Assembly: GCF_027622945.1 (NCBI RefSeq)
Contig: NZ_JAPZVQ010000004.1
Span: forward strand, 281,091 to 337,808
Origin: Glycomyces lechevalierae
GTDB taxonomy: Bacteria > Actinomycetota > Actinomycetes > Mycobacteriales > Micromonosporaceae
Direction of reading: 5' to 3'
DNA: 56,718 bases
The translations under genes and the position numbers were made by a program. Of the stretch, positions 24,181 to 33,882 are shown piece by piece. Every line of letters starts with the position of its first letter. Positions within the stretch are counted from its first letter, which is position 1. The notes under the pieces are model-generated. The model searched no databases, had not been told where the DNA came from, and saw only the letters and a program-made list of their open reading frames with translations.

Positions 24181-26403
24181 ATGACGTCTCGACGATTCAT
24201 CGGCGCGCTCACTGCCATTGCGGCGGTGACGATTCCGGCCTCCGCGGCGGTCGCCGCCCCGGCCGACGGCCCGCTCCTCTGGTACCAGTTCGACGAGACG
24301 AGCGGCACCGTCGTGGCCGACGCCTCCGGCCACGGCCACGACGGCACCCTCATCGGCGGCACCTGGCTCAATGACGGCTCGCAAGCGTCGCCGAGTGCGG
24401 GCGACGGACTCGAACTCGACGGCGTCGACGACTACGTCGACCTGCCCGACGACCTGCTGGCCGGACTCGACGCGATCACCGTGACCGCCGAGGTCTACAT
24501 CGAGCCCGAGCAGGCCGGCCCGTACTTCATCTACGGCCTCGGCAACTCCAGTGGCGACTGGGGCAACGGCTACCTCTTCACCACCGGCAACGGCTACCGG
24601 ACCTCGATCTCCACCTGCCACTGGACCTGCGAGCAGAACGCCTCGTCCGGCCAGAACCTCGCGCGCGGCACCTGGAACCACCTCGCCTACACCCTCGAAG
24701 GCGGCACGGCCGTCCTCTACCTGAACGGCCAGGAAGTGGCCCGCAACGAGGCCGTGACCATCACGCCCGGCGACATCGGCGCCGGCACGACCACCGCCAA
24801 CTACCTCGGCCGCTCCCTCTACAGCGGCGACCGCTACTTCAACGGCCGCTTCGCCGACTTCCGCATCTACGACGGCGCGCTCAGCGGCGCCGAGATCGGC
24901 GAGCAGGCCGCGCACATCAGCGCCGAGAAGGCCGCCGAGGACGCCGCCGCGCTCGACCTCGGCGACACGAGCGCCGTCACCGCCGATCTCGACCTCCCGT
25001 CCCGGGGAGCGAACGGCTCCCAGATCACCTGGGCCTCAAGCGATCCCGAGGTCATCGGCACTGACGGCACGGTCACCCGCCCGGCCATGGACGCCGCCGA
25101 CGCGACGGTCACCCTCACGGCAACCGTTATCCTCGGTTCCGTGCAAGAACAACGCGACTTCACCGCCACCGTCCTCGCCGAGTACGACGACAAGGAAGCG
25201 GTCGCCCTCGACGCCGCCGCAGTCTCGATCCCCGACCTGGACGACGTGCGCTCGGCGATCAACCTGCCCACCCAGGGCGCCAACGGCTCCACGATCACCT
25301 GGAAGTCCGACAACCGCGAGGTCATCGCCAACGACGGCATCGTGCACCGCGACGCGCCCGGCGGCGAGACCTACACCGTCAAGCTCAAGGCCACCGTCCA
25401 GCGCGGCGGCGAGAAGCAGAAGCTCACCTTCATCGCGACCGTGCCGCCGCTCCCCGCCCCGGCCGACTACACCGGCTACTTCTTCACCTACTTCACCGGC
25501 GAGGGCACCCCCACCGGCGAGCAGGTCTACGGCGCGCTCAGCAACGGCGACGACCCGCTCTCCTTCACCGAAGTGAACGACGCCAAGCCGATCCTCACCT
25601 CCGACCAGGGCGAGCAGGGCGTGCGCGACCCGTTCCTCATCCGCTCGCCCGAAGGCGACCGGTTCTACCTCATCGCCACCGACCTCAAGATCAACGGCAA
25701 CGGCGACTGGAACCGGGCCCAGCGCCACGGCAGCCTCTCGATCATGGTGTGGCAGAGCGACGACCTCGTGAACTGGTCCGAGGGCCGCCTCGTCGAGGTC
25801 TCGCCCGAGAACGCCGGCGCCACCTGGGCCCCCGAGGCCTACTGGGACCCCGAGCAGAACGCCTACGTCGTCTACTGGGCCTCGCCGCTGTTCACCACCG
25901 ACGACCACTCCGAGGGCTTCTACCACCGCATGATGTACGCGACGACCCGCGACTTCGTGCACTTCTCCGAAGCGCAGGTATGGGTCGACCAGGGCTACTC
26001 CACGATCGACTCCACCATGATCGAGTCCGACGGCGTCTACTACCGCTTCACCAAGGACGAGCGCTCGAACTCCGCCTCCACCCCGTGCGGCAAGTTCATC
26101 CTCGCCGAGACCGCCACATCCCTTGCGGCCGATGCCGAATGGCAGTTCCTCGCCGACTGCATCGGCTCCGGCGCCATCAGCGCCGGCGAGGGCCCGCTCG
26201 TCTTCAAGTCCAACACCGAAGACAAGTGGTACCTCTTCATCGACGAGTTCGGCGGCCGCGGCTACGTCCCGTTCGAGACCACCGACCTCGCCTCCGGAGA
26301 GTGGACCCCGGTGGCCGACTACGACCTGCCGTCGAGCCCGCGCCACGGCACCGTGCTTCCGATCACTGCCGACGAGTACGAACGAATCCAAAAGGCCTGG
26401 TAA
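24181..26403 (+). CDS. Secreted LamG-Ig-GH43 glycoside hydrolase
   Basis: A 740-residue exported enzyme. Order: signal peptide (1-27, ending ASAAVAAPA); a LamG/concanavalin-like domain (about 30-243, LWYQFDETSGTVVADASGHGHDG by its first part); two atrophied bacterial Ig domains (about 250-333 and 334-420, each with RGANGSQITWASSDPEVI or QGANGSTITWKSDNREVI); and a C-terminal five-bladed propeller of GH43 type (about 428-740). Likely catalytic acids are the Asp in VRDPFLI, the Asp in YSTIDSTMI and the Glu in GEGPLVF. GH43 enzymes cut arabinan, xylan or galactan side chains; substrate is not decided. The ATG at 24181 gives a proper signal peptide. A hairpin terminator follows. Confidence 0.85.
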   Translation: MTSRRFIGALTAIAAVTIPASAAVAAPADGPLLWYQFDETSGTVVADASGHGHDGTLIGGTWLNDGSQASPSAGDGLELDGVDDYVDLPDDLLAGLDAITVTAEVYIEPEQAGPYFIYGLGNSSGDWGNGYLFTTGNGYRTSISTCHWTCEQNASSGQNLARGTWNHLAYTLEGGTAVLYLNGQEVARNEAVTITPGDIGAGTTTANYLGRSLYSGDRYFNGRFADFRIYDGALSGAEIGEQAAHISAEKAAEDAAALDLGDTSAVTADLDLPSRGANGSQITWASSDPEVIGTDGTVTRPAMDAADATVTLTATVILGSVQEQRDFTATVLAEYDDKEAVALDAAAVSIPDLDDVRSAINLPTQGANGSTITWKSDNREVIANDGIVHRDAPGGETYTVKLKATVQRGGEKQKLTFIATVPPLPAPADYTGYFFTYFTGEGTPTGEQVYGALSNGDDPLSFTEVNDAKPILTSDQGEQGVRDPFLIRSPEGDRFYLIATDLKINGNGDWNRAQRHGSLSIMVWQSDDLVNWSEGRLVEVSPENAGATWAPEAYWDPEQNAYVVYWASPLFTTDDHSEGFYHRMMYATTRDFVHFSEAQVWVDQGYSTIDSTMIESDGVYYRFTKDERSNSASTPCGKFILAETATSLAADAEWQFLADCIGSGAISAGEGPLVFKSNTEDKWYLFIDEFGGRGYVPFETTDLASGEWTPVADYDLPSSPRHGTVLPITADEYERIQKAW

Positions 26404-26460
26404 CGCACCCGCCAGGGTGCCGCCCTTGAGCGGCAACGGCTTTGGTGCCCCCGCTCATGA

Positions 26461-26493
26461 GACGGCCTCTGCACCTTCGGTGTGGAGGCCGTC
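26461..26493 (+). terminator. Hairpin terminator after GH43 gene
   Basis: GACGGCCTC pairs with GAGGCCGTC, with inner GCACC/GGTGT pairing around TTC. Confidence 0.7.
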
Positions 26494-26545
26494 CCTTATG
26501 CTCGGAAACGGAATTCAGATCCCCCCGACACCCAGGAGCACCCGA

Positions 26546-27448
26546 ATGTCTTCCCGTACCGCCACCCGCCTGATCGGCGCGTTCGCCGTTCCCGCCATCG
26601 CACTCGGCCTGTCCGCCTGCGGCTCCGACGAGAAGCCCGCCGCGAGCACGGGCGGCGACGAAGAGGGCGCCGCCGCCGCGCTCAGCCCCCAGGACGCCAT
26701 CCTCGCCTCCGTCGAGAACCTGAACGCCGAGTCGTACAAGATGGAGTCGTCGATGACCGTCGACGGCACCGAGTTCATGGCCATGACCGGCATGTACGAC
26801 GGCGACAACTCCCAGGCCGGCGCGGACATCTTCATGAGCGCCATGCTCGAGGCCTCCGGCGAGGAGCTCACCGCCGAGGACCAGGAGCTCATGGGCGACA
26901 TGTTCGGCGACATGCACACCGAGACCATCGTCGTCGACAAGGTCATGTACATGCAGCTCTCCGGCGGCATGTACGACAGCATGGCCGAGGCCTACGGCGA
27001 GGACGCCTGGTTCACCATGGACCTCGCCTCCGACGACGCGATGGCTCAGGCCTTCTCCGAGTACGGCGGCATGGACCTCGCCGAGCAGACCGAACTCGTC
27101 CTGACCGAGCTCACCGACGTCGAGGAGACCGGCGACGGCGTCTACACCGGCACGCTCAACGCCGACTCCGAGGCGCTCTCCGCGCTGGCCGGCTCCGGCC
27201 TCGGCATGGGCTCCGACGCTGGCTCCGAGGCGACCGGCATGATCGAGGGCACCGAGGTCACCGTGACCCTCGACGGCGACGGCCTGCTCAAGTCGATGAC
27301 CATGACGATGCCCGAGGTCGAAGGCATGGCCATGGAGATGACCAGCGAGATCGTCGAGATCGGCGGCTCCTACGACATCAAGGCCCCCGAGTCGACCAAC
27401 CTGCACGACTTCGACGAGTTCCTGTCCGGCATGGGCGCCGGCATGTAA
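26546..27448 (+). CDS. Methionine-rich acidic lipoprotein
   Basis: A 300-residue exported lipoprotein: signal peptide with lipobox LSAC (lipidated Cys about residue 26). The mature part is very acidic and unusually rich in methionine (about 27 Met, near 10 percent), in runs such as EFMAMTGMYD, MYMQLSGGMYD and SMTMTMPEVEGMAMEM. The fold resembles LppX/LprG-like or DUF6612-like lipoproteins (NLNAESYKMESSMTVDG, then YDIKAPESTNLHDFDEF at the end), which bind lipids or act in cell-envelope transport; this match is only by pattern. The ATG at 26546 follows CAGGAG. It has its own strong terminator. Confidence 0.8.
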   Translation: MSSRTATRLIGAFAVPAIALGLSACGSDEKPAASTGGDEEGAAAALSPQDAILASVENLNAESYKMESSMTVDGTEFMAMTGMYDGDNSQAGADIFMSAMLEASGEELTAEDQELMGDMFGDMHTETIVVDKVMYMQLSGGMYDSMAEAYGEDAWFTMDLASDDAMAQAFSEYGGMDLAEQTELVLTELTDVEETGDGVYTGTLNADSEALSALAGSGLGMGSDAGSEATGMIEGTEVTVTLDGDGLLKSMTMTMPEVEGMAMEMTSEIVEIGGSYDIKAPESTNLHDFDEFLSGMGAGM

Positions 27449-27462
27449 CTCCCGCAACGGGA

Positions 27463-27496
27463 AAGGCCGCCGCACCGAAACCGGTGCGGCGGCCTT
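27463..27496 (+). terminator. Hairpin terminator after lipoprotein gene
   Basis: A perfect 15-bp stem (AAGGCCGCCGCACCG and complement) with loop AAAC, ending CTTCC. Confidence 0.85.
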
Positions 27497-27582
27497 CCGC
27501 TTGTGCGCGGTTGGTGCCGAACCTCCCGGTTCGGGCGCTGATCTGCGGAACGCTCACGCTCATGACTTAGGCTGACGGGGAT

Positions 27583-29007
27583 ATGGACGTTCCAGATTTG
27601 TTCGGCAGCGCCGGTCCCAGCGGCCCGCCCGAGCCGCAGGGCTCCACCGCCAACCACAGCGGCATTCTGGGCACCGGCTCGGCCACGGGCGACGAGCCGC
27701 TGGCGGTGCGGATGCGCCCGCGTGTGCTCGACGAGCTCGTGGGCCAGGACCACCTCCTCGGGCCCGGTTCGCCGCTGCGCCAGGTCGTCGAGGGCCGCCA
27801 GCCGCTGTCGGTGATCCTGTGGGGCCCGCCCGGCTCCGGCAAGACCACCATCGCGCACCTCGTGGCGCAGTCCGGCGACCGGCGCTTCCGCGCGATGTCC
27901 GCGCTCAACTCGGGTGTGAAGGACGTGCGCGCCGCGATCGACGAGGCCCGCCGCATCCGCCGCACCGGCGGCCCGCAGACGATCCTCTTCATCGACGAGG
28001 TGCACCGCTTCACCAAGACCCAGCAGGACTCCCTGCTCGGCGCGGTCGAGGACCGCACCATCACGCTCCTGGCCGCCACCACCGAGAACCCGTACTTCTC
28101 CGTGGTCGCGCCGCTCGTGAGCCGCTGCGTGCTCCTGACCCTCCGGGAGCTCGACGCCACCGACATCGGCGAGCTCGTCGACCGCGCCGTCGAGGACGAG
28201 CGCGGCCTGAACAACGCGGTGACGCTGGAGAAGGAGGCCCGCGACCACCTCGTCCGCACCGCCGCCGGGGACGCGCGGAAGGCCTTGACCGCCTTGGAGG
28301 CCGCCGCTTTGACGCTGCCGATCCACGGCTCCGCAAGCGTCGCCGAGGGGGAAGGCGGACCCGAGATCACCGTCGCCGTCGTGGAAGCCGCCATCGACAC
28401 CGCCGCGGTCCGCTACGACCGCGACGGGGACGGCCACTACGACGTCGCCAGCGCGTTCATCAAGAGCCTCCGCGGATCCGATGTGGACGCCGCGATGCAC
28501 TACCTGGCGCGAATGATCGTGGCGGGGGAGGACCCGCGGTTCATCGCGCGACGCCTCGTCATCTTCGCCTCCGAAGACGTCGGCATGGCCGACCCGACCG
28601 CGCTCCTGGCCGCGACCGCCGCGTCCACTGCCGTGGAGCGGATCGGCCTGCCCGAGGCCCGCATCAACCTCGCACAGGCCGTCGCGCACCTCGCCACCGC
28701 GCCGAAGTCGAACGCGGTCATCACCGCGATCGACGAGGCGATCCGCGATGTGCGCCAAGGGAAGATCGGCCCCGTCCCGCCGGACCTGCGCGACGCGCAC
28801 TATCGGGGCTCTGCCCAGCTCGGCCACGGCAAGGCGTACGTCTACCCGCATGCGGACCCGCGCGGCGTGGTCCCGCAGCGGTACGCGCCCGACGTGGTGG
28901 CCGGGCGCGACTACTACCGGCCGACCCGGCACGGCCGCGAGGCCGAGATCGGCGAGCGGCTGGAGAAGCTGCGGCGGATCGTGCGCAGGGCCGCCGATGG
29001 CGACTGA
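27583..29007 (+). CDS. rarA: Replication-associated recombination protein RarA (MgsA)
   Basis: A 474-residue AAA+ ATPase of the RarA/MgsA/WRNIP1 family, acting at stalled replication forks. Walker A is GPPGSGKTT (about 81-89), Walker B IDEVHRF (about 133-139), sensor 1 TTENPYFSV; the C-terminal tetramerisation domain ([21 protein letters not shown] by its key part) is intact. The N-terminus MDVPDLFG is the beta-clamp-interacting start common in this family. The ATG at 27583 follows TAGGCT (27568-27573) by nine bases and lacks a ribosome-binding site, so a leaderless mRNA is likely. It overlaps the next gene by 11 bp. Confidence 0.95.
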   Translation: MDVPDLFGSAGPSGPPEPQGSTANHSGILGTGSATGDEPLAVRMRPRVLDELVGQDHLLGPGSPLRQVVEGRQPLSVILWGPPGSGKTTIAHLVAQSGDRRFRAMSALNSGVKDVRAAIDEARRIRRTGGPQTILFIDEVHRFTKTQQDSLLGAVEDRTITLLAATTENPYFSVVAPLVSRCVLLTLRELDATDIGELVDRAVEDERGLNNAVTLEKEARDHLVRTAAGDARKALTALEAAALTLPIHGSASVAEGEGGPEITVAVVEAAIDTAAVRYDRDGDGHYDVASAFIKSLRGSDVDAAMHYLARMIVAGEDPRFIARRLVIFASEDVGMADPTALLAATAASTAVERIGLPEARINLAQAVAHLATAPKSNAVITAIDEAIRDVRQGKIGPVPPDLRDAHYRGSAQLGHGKAYVYPHADPRGVVPQRYAPDVVAGRDYYRPTRHGREAEIGERLEKLRRIVRRAADGD

Positions 29008-29566
29008 GACGCCGCGCCGCAGCGAGCGCCTGGCGAACCGCATCGCCGCGGACCTGGAGCGCTCCGGCGCGCGCATCGAGCGGCTGCGCATGACCGTCGC
29101 GGTGATCGCCGTCCTCGCGGTGCTCCTGGTCGCCGCCGTCCTCTGGCTGGGCCGCGCGATCTCGGTGGATCCGACGCGCCGGGCCGTCGACGAGTTGACC
29201 GTGCCGGGCTGGGCCGCAGCGAGCGTGCACGACGAGACGTACGGCAGCCGCTGGTGCGTGGGGGAGTGCCGGGTGCGGATGCGCACGTGGACTTCCGAAG
29301 GCACAGTGGACGACACGGCGAACGAGTACTGGCAGGCGGTCCTCAACGCGGGCTGGATTCCGGCGGACGCCGAGCAGTGCGTGGGCGGCCTCGGCGAGGA
29401 GGGCTGCTATGTGCGCGACGAGCTGTACCTCGAACTGTGGGTCGTCCCGGTCGACTGCGGGGACCGCTATGAACTCTGCGTCGGCTCCGAGGTGACGGCC
29501 GTGGTCGCCGCGCAGGCGGCCCTGCCGCGGCTCGCGGAGGAAAGGGCCACAGCGGATTCGCGCTGA
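28997..29566 (+). CDS. Single-pass membrane protein with Cys-rich outer domain
   Basis: A 189-residue protein: a charged cytoplasmic N-terminus (about 1-30), one membrane helix (about 32-52, [20 protein letters not shown]) and an outer domain of about 135 residues with six cysteines in three groups (WCVGEC; EQC and EGC; DC and LC), suggesting disulfides. I do not recognise the family. It overlaps the end of rarA by 11 bp and is likely co-transcribed with it, though a link to replication-fork repair is not evident. Confidence 0.7.
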   Translation: MATETPRRSERLANRIAADLERSGARIERLRMTVAVIAVLAVLLVAAVLWLGRAISVDPTRRAVDELTVPGWAAASVHDETYGSRWCVGECRVRMRTWTSEGTVDDTANEYWQAVLNAGWIPADAEQCVGGLGEEGCYVRDELYLELWVVPVDCGDRYELCVGSEVTAVVAAQAALPRLAEERATADSR

Positions 29567-29643
29567 GGACTCGCCTTCACGACCCGCGCGACTGGACTGT
29601 GGACCGACGCGCCCCGTTGCGCCGGATGTCCGATCGCTCAGGG

Positions 29644-29820
29644 TAAGGTCGACACCGCGTTGCTCTTGCGCGAGAGCCCCGATTCGTCTGCGCCGCGTCG
29701 CCTTCCGCATTGGTGGGCCGCTGGCCGCGCGATCGGGTCCCGCAGGGCGGACGTACAGCTCGCAAGCGCCGCCGAGGGCGGCCGAGACACACACTTCATC
29801 GCCGGTGACGGACACCGGCG
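29644..29820 (+). promoter_or_regulatory. Likely promoter and leader of the alaS operon
   Basis: TAAGGT (29644-29649) is a possible -10 in the 275-bp gap before the DUF948 gene. The leader of about 185 nt holds a perfect CGCCGGTG-N5-CACCGGCG hairpin at 29800-29820, just before the AGGGGGAG ribosome-binding site. No known riboswitch is recognised. Confidence 0.4.
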
Positions 29821-29841
29821 GTATCGCGACAGGGGGAGACC

Positions 29842-30348
29842 GTGCCTGAGGACACCGTGGCGGCAGGATGGACCGGGAGCGTCTGGGAGCTGGGGGTCCT
29901 GCTCGCGGGGCTCGGCTTCTTCCTCCTGTGCGTGATGCTCGCCTTCCGCCTCATCAACAAGGCCACCGCGACCCTCAACCGCGTCAACAAGACGCTGGAC
30001 AAGGTCGACCACGAGATCGGCCCGATCCTGCGGAACGTCAACACCGCCCTCGACAACGTCAACGGCTCCCTCACGCAGGTCGAGGGCGAGCTGGAGAAGG
30101 TCGGGACCATCACCGGGAACGCCGCGCACATCTCGTCGAACGTCGCGAACATCACGAGCCTGGTCGTCTCGGCCGTCGGCTCGCCGCTGGTGAAGGCCGC
30201 CGCGTTCGGCTTCGGCCTGCGCACCGCCGTGAAGAAGCGCAACCAGGACGTCGACGAGCAGCAGGTGCGCCGCATGGTCGAGGCCTCGCGGCAGTCCAAG
30301 CGCCAGGCGAAGCGGTCGGCGAAGGCCCGCCGCAAGTCCGGCGAATGA
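29842..30348 (+). CDS. DUF948 domain membrane protein
   Basis: A 168-residue protein with one membrane helix (about 16-38, LGVLLAGLGFFLLCVMLAFRL), then a long amphipathic helix with repeated INKATATLNRVNKTLDKVD / NVNTALDNVNGSL heptads that looks coiled-coil, and a very basic C-terminus (KRQAKRSAKARRK). This matches DUF948, a small family usually found upstream of alaS in actinobacteria. The function is unknown. The GTG at 29842 follows AGGGGGAG. It is the first gene of the DUF948-DUF6167-alaS-ruvX-mltG-aroE operon. Confidence 0.88.
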   Translation: MPEDTVAAGWTGSVWELGVLLAGLGFFLLCVMLAFRLINKATATLNRVNKTLDKVDHEIGPILRNVNTALDNVNGSLTQVEGELEKVGTITGNAAHISSNVANITSLVVSAVGSPLVKAAAFGFGLRTAVKKRNQDVDEQQVRRMVEASRQSKRQAKRSAKARRKSGE

Positions 30349-30382
30349 CCCGCCCTCGCGATTAATCAGTTGAGGAGTTCCC

Positions 30383-30676
30383 GTGTTGAAACGGATGATC
30401 TGGGTAGGCATCGGCATCGCGGTCGGCGTGATCGCGGTCCGCAAGATCACGAAGGCGGCGGAGTCGGTCACTCCCGGCGGGGTCGCCGAGCGTGTGAGCG
30501 GCGCCGGTGCTGAAATGAAGGAATCGTTCAAAGCGTTCTGGGCGGACGTTTCCGAGGCCAAGCAGGCCAAAGAGGCAGAGCTCTTCGACGCCATCGAGCG
30601 CGGCGAGGACATCCAGCCGCTGCTGAACGAGGACGACGACGAGCACGACCCGGCCGCGCCCGGCCGCCTGTACTAG
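30383..30676 (+). CDS. DUF6167-like small membrane protein
   Basis: A 97-residue protein: an N-terminal membrane helix (about 5-20, [16 protein letters not shown]), a helical middle ([24 protein letters not shown]) and a very acidic C-terminus (NEDDDEHDP). It corresponds to the small protein that sits between DUF948 and alaS in many actinobacteria. The GTG at 30383 follows TTGAGGAG. The role is unknown; conserved placement suggests envelope-related work with DUF948. Confidence 0.82.
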   Translation: MLKRMIWVGIGIAVGVIAVRKITKAAESVTPGGVAERVSGAGAEMKESFKAFWADVSEAKQAKEAELFDAIERGEDIQPLLNEDDDEHDPAAPGRLY

Positions 30677-30698
30677 ACCCTTGAAGGAGGTGCCCCCC

Positions 30699-33380
30699 AT
30701 GGAGACCGCTGAAATCCAACGCCGGTTTCTGAAGTTCTTCGAGTCCAACGGCCATACGGTGGTCCCCAGCGCACCGCTGCCCGCCTTCGAGGACCCGAAC
30801 CTGCTGTTCGTGCCTGCGGGCATGGTCCCGTTCGTGCCTTACTTCCTGGGCCAGGCGACCCCGGAGTGGAACCGCGCCACGTCGGTGCAGAAGTGCATCC
30901 GCACGCCCGACATCGACGAGGTCGGCAAGACCTCCCGCCACGGCACGTTCTTCCAGATGAACGGCAACTTCTCCTTCGGGGACTACTTCAAGGAGCAGGC
31001 GATCCGCTTCGCCTGGGACCTCACCACCGGCTCGGTCGAGTCCGGCGGCCTCGGTCTCGACGGCGACCGCATCTGGGCCACGGTCTACCTCGACGACGAC
31101 GAGGCGATCGACATCTGGCACAAGCAGGTCGGGCTGCCGCTCGACCGCATCGTGCGCCGCGGCCAGGCCGACAACATGTGGTCCATGGGCATCCCCGGAC
31201 CGTGCGGCCCCTGCTCGGAGCTGTACTACGACCGCGGCCCCGACTACGGGCCCGAGGGCGGCCCCGAGGTCGACGAGGACCGCTACCTCGAGTTCTGGAA
31301 CCTCGTGTTCATGCAGAACATCCGCGGCGACGGCCCCGCCAAGGAGGGCTACAAGGTCACCGGCGACCTGCCGAAGAAGAACATCGACACCGGCATGGGC
31401 ATGGAGCGCATGGCGGCGCTCCTCCAGGGCGTCGACAACATGTACGAGACCGACCAGGTCCGGCCGATCATCGACAAGGCCTCGGAGCTGACGGGCAAGC
31501 GCTACGGCGTCTCGACCTCGCACACCGCCTCCGAGTCCCACCCGGACGACATCCGCTTCCGCGTCATCGGCGACCACGTGCGCTCCTCGCTGATGCTCAT
31601 CGGCGACGGCGTCGTGCCCTCCAACGAGGGCCGCGGCTACGTGCTGCGCCGCCTCATGCGCCGCGCGATCCGCGCCGTGCGCCTCCTCGGCTACGACAAG
31701 CCCGCCATGCCCGAGCTGCTGCCGGTCGCCATGGAGCGCATGTCCACCGCGTACCCCGAGCTCCGCACCGACTTCGAGCGGATCTCCTCGTACGCGTACG
31801 GCGAGGAAGAGGCCTTCCTCAAGACCCTCAAGCACGGCACGACGATCCTCGACACCGCCGTCACCGAGACCAAGGCCGAGGGCGGCAAGACCCTCTCCGG
31901 CACCAAGGCGTTCGAGCTGCACGACACGTACGGCTTCCCGATCGACCTGACCCTGGAGATGGCCGAGGAGCAGGGCCTCTCGGTCGACCAGGAGGGCTTC
32001 CGCACGCTCATGACCGAGCAGCGGCAGCGCGCGAAGGCGGACGCGGCGGCCCGCAAGACCGGCCACGCCGACCTCTCCGCGTACTGGCAGCTCCTCCAGG
32101 AGCAGGGCCCCACGGACTGGAAGGCCTACGAGACCCTCGAGACCGAGTCCCGCGTGATCGGCGTCCTCAAGGACGGCCGGTCCGTGCCGCTCGCGAAGGC
32201 CGGCGACATCGTCGAGGTCGTGCTCGATCGGACCCCGTTCTACGCCGAGTCCGGCGGCCAGCACGCCGACGCCGGCAAGATCGTCGGACCGAGCCTGTTC
32301 GCCGAGGTCCTCGACGTGCAGCGCCCGGTCAAGAAGCTCGTGGTGCACAAGGTCCGCGTCCTCGAAGGCGAGCTCGTGCTCGACGACAAGGTCGAGGCCA
32401 CGGTCGACCCGGAGTGGCGCCTCGGCGCCCGCCAGGCGCACTCGGGCACGCACGTGGTCCACGCGGCCCTGCGCGAGGTGCTCGGCCCGACCGCGCTCCA
32501 GTCCGGCTCGTTCAACCGCCCCGGCTACCTGCGCCTCGACTTCTCGTGGCGCGCGAAGCTCTCGGACGAGACGCGCAGCGAGATCGAAGAGGTCTCCAAC
32601 CGCGCGATCCGCGACGACCTGCCGGTCGCCGTCCAGTACATGACCCTCCCGGAGGCCAAGGACTTCGGCGCGGTCGCCCTGTTCGGCGAGACCTACGACG
32701 AGACCGTGCGCGTCGTCGAGATCGGCGGCCCCTGGTCGCGCGAGCTCTGCGGCGGCACGCACGTGTCGCACTCGGCCCAGATCGGCCCGCTCGTCCTCAC
32801 CGGCGAGTCCTCGGTCGGCTCCGGCCAGCGCCGCGTCGAGGCCGCCACGGGCATGGAGGCGTACAAGTACCTCGCCCGCGAGCGCGACCTCGTCACGCAG
32901 ATCGCCGAGGAGATCGGCGCCCAGCGCGGCGACGTGCTCGAGCGCGTCCGCGCGATCCTGCAACGCACCAAGGACGCCGAGCGGGAGCTCGCGAACCTCC
33001 AGGCGAAGGCCGTCTCCGGCCGCGCCGCCGAGTTCGCCGCGAACGCGAAGCAGGTCGGGGCCGTCAAGGTCGCGGCCGTGCAGGCGCCCGAGGGCACCAA
33101 GGGCGGCGACGTGCGCAACCTCGCGATGCAGATCCGCGGGCACCTGCCCGAGGACCAGCCCGGCGTCGCCGCGGTCGTCGCGACCGCCGGCGGCAAGGCC
33201 AGCATCGTCGTCGCGGCCAACAAGGCCGCCCAGGCGCAGCACGTCTCGGCGCAGGCGCTCGTGAAGGCCGCGCTGTCCGGCAAGGGCGGCGGCAACGACG
33301 AGGTCGCCCAGGGCGGCGGCGTCCCCGCCGACCAGGCCGCGCAGCTGCTCGCGGCCGTCACCGGCGCGATCACGGCCTAG
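30699..33380 (+). CDS. alaS: Alanyl-tRNA synthetase
   Basis: An 893-residue AlaRS: class II aminoacylation domain (about 1-450, [19 protein letters not shown] by its opening, [21 protein letters not shown]), editing domain with its metal-binding HSGTHVVH (about 580-590) and CGGTHVSH (about 688-695) motifs, and the C-Ala oligomerisation domain with the terminal GKGGG region. It charges tRNA-Ala and clears mischarged Ser/Gly. The ATG at 30699 sits seven bases after a perfect AAGGAGGTG; an upstream TTG at 30681 overlaps that site and is rejected. It lies mid-operon. Confidence 0.97.
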   Translation: METAEIQRRFLKFFESNGHTVVPSAPLPAFEDPNLLFVPAGMVPFVPYFLGQATPEWNRATSVQKCIRTPDIDEVGKTSRHGTFFQMNGNFSFGDYFKEQAIRFAWDLTTGSVESGGLGLDGDRIWATVYLDDDEAIDIWHKQVGLPLDRIVRRGQADNMWSMGIPGPCGPCSELYYDRGPDYGPEGGPEVDEDRYLEFWNLVFMQNIRGDGPAKEGYKVTGDLPKKNIDTGMGMERMAALLQGVDNMYETDQVRPIIDKASELTGKRYGVSTSHTASESHPDDIRFRVIGDHVRSSLMLIGDGVVPSNEGRGYVLRRLMRRAIRAVRLLGYDKPAMPELLPVAMERMSTAYPELRTDFERISSYAYGEEEAFLKTLKHGTTILDTAVTETKAEGGKTLSGTKAFELHDTYGFPIDLTLEMAEEQGLSVDQEGFRTLMTEQRQRAKADAAARKTGHADLSAYWQLLQEQGPTDWKAYETLETESRVIGVLKDGRSVPLAKAGDIVEVVLDRTPFYAESGGQHADAGKIVGPSLFAEVLDVQRPVKKLVVHKVRVLEGELVLDDKVEATVDPEWRLGARQAHSGTHVVHAALREVLGPTALQSGSFNRPGYLRLDFSWRAKLSDETRSEIEEVSNRAIRDDLPVAVQYMTLPEAKDFGAVALFGETYDETVRVVEIGGPWSRELCGGTHVSHSAQIGPLVLTGESSVGSGQRRVEAATGMEAYKYLARERDLVTQIAEEIGAQRGDVLERVRAILQRTKDAERELANLQAKAVSGRAAEFAANAKQVGAVKVAAVQAPEGTKGGDVRNLAMQIRGHLPEDQPGVAAVVATAGGKASIVVAANKAAQAQHVSAQALVKAALSGKGGGNDEVAQGGGVPADQAAQLLAAVTGAITA

Positions 33381-33394
33381 GTCTCCTGAGCGCA

Positions 33395-33874
33395 GTGGAA
33401 GACACGACGTCCGGCCCCGCGTCCCAGCAATGGACGCGGGGCCGCCGTCTCGGCATCGACCTCGGCAAGGCGCGCGTCGGCGTCGCCGTGTGCGACCCCG
33501 ACGGCATCCTCGCCACTCCAGTCGCGACGGTTCGTCGCGACCTCAAAACCGCTGGTGAGGACATACCTAGCGATATCCGTGAAATCGCCGAAACGGCCGC
33601 GGAGTACGAGGTTGTCGAAATCGTCGTCGGCCTACCCGTTACTCTTTCGGGTGAGGAGGGGCCGGCGGCCGCCCACACCCGAGCCTGGGTGGAACGGCTC
33701 ACCGACCACGTCTCACCCGTTCCGGTGACCCTGACCGACGAGCGCATGACCACCGCCGTCGCCACCCGCAGACTCAACGAGGGCGGCGTGCGCGGCAGCC
33801 GGAAGCGCTCCATCGTCGATCAGGCGGCTGCGGTGGAGATCCTCCAGCAATGGTTGGACCAGCGGCGGAGGTAG
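33395..33874 (+). CDS. ruvX: Holliday junction resolvase-like protein RuvX (YqgF)
   Basis: A 159-residue RNase H-fold nuclease. The signatures are GIDLGKARVGVAVCDPDG near the N-terminus (catalytic Asp), EIVVGLPVTLSG and LTDERMTT with acidic residues, and DQAAAVEILQQWL at the end with the last Asp. YqgF/RuvX takes part in 16S rRNA 5-prime maturation and possibly DNA junction processing. The GTG at 33395 lies 14 bases after the alaS stop with only a weak ribosome-binding site, so coupling to alaS is likely. Its position between alaS and mltG is widely conserved. Confidence 0.93.
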   Translation: MEDTTSGPASQQWTRGRRLGIDLGKARVGVAVCDPDGILATPVATVRRDLKTAGEDIPSDIREIAETAAEYEVVEIVVGLPVTLSGEEGPAAAHTRAWVERLTDHVSPVPVTLTDERMTTAVATRRLNEGGVRGSRKRSIVDQAAAVEILQQWLDQRRR

Positions 33875-33882
33875 AGAACAGA

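Noticed and set aside
29627..29649. PafBC-like promoter for the alaS operon (ATGTCCGAT before TAAGGT)
   Set aside because: Only five of nine bases match and the spacing is nine, not eight.
30528..33242. A 904-codon open frame antisense to alaS, and similar long frames opposite recA, serA, aspS, uvrC and pgk
   Set aside because: Long antisense frames arise from GC-rich third positions; they lack domains and ribosome-binding sites, and the sense genes are certain.
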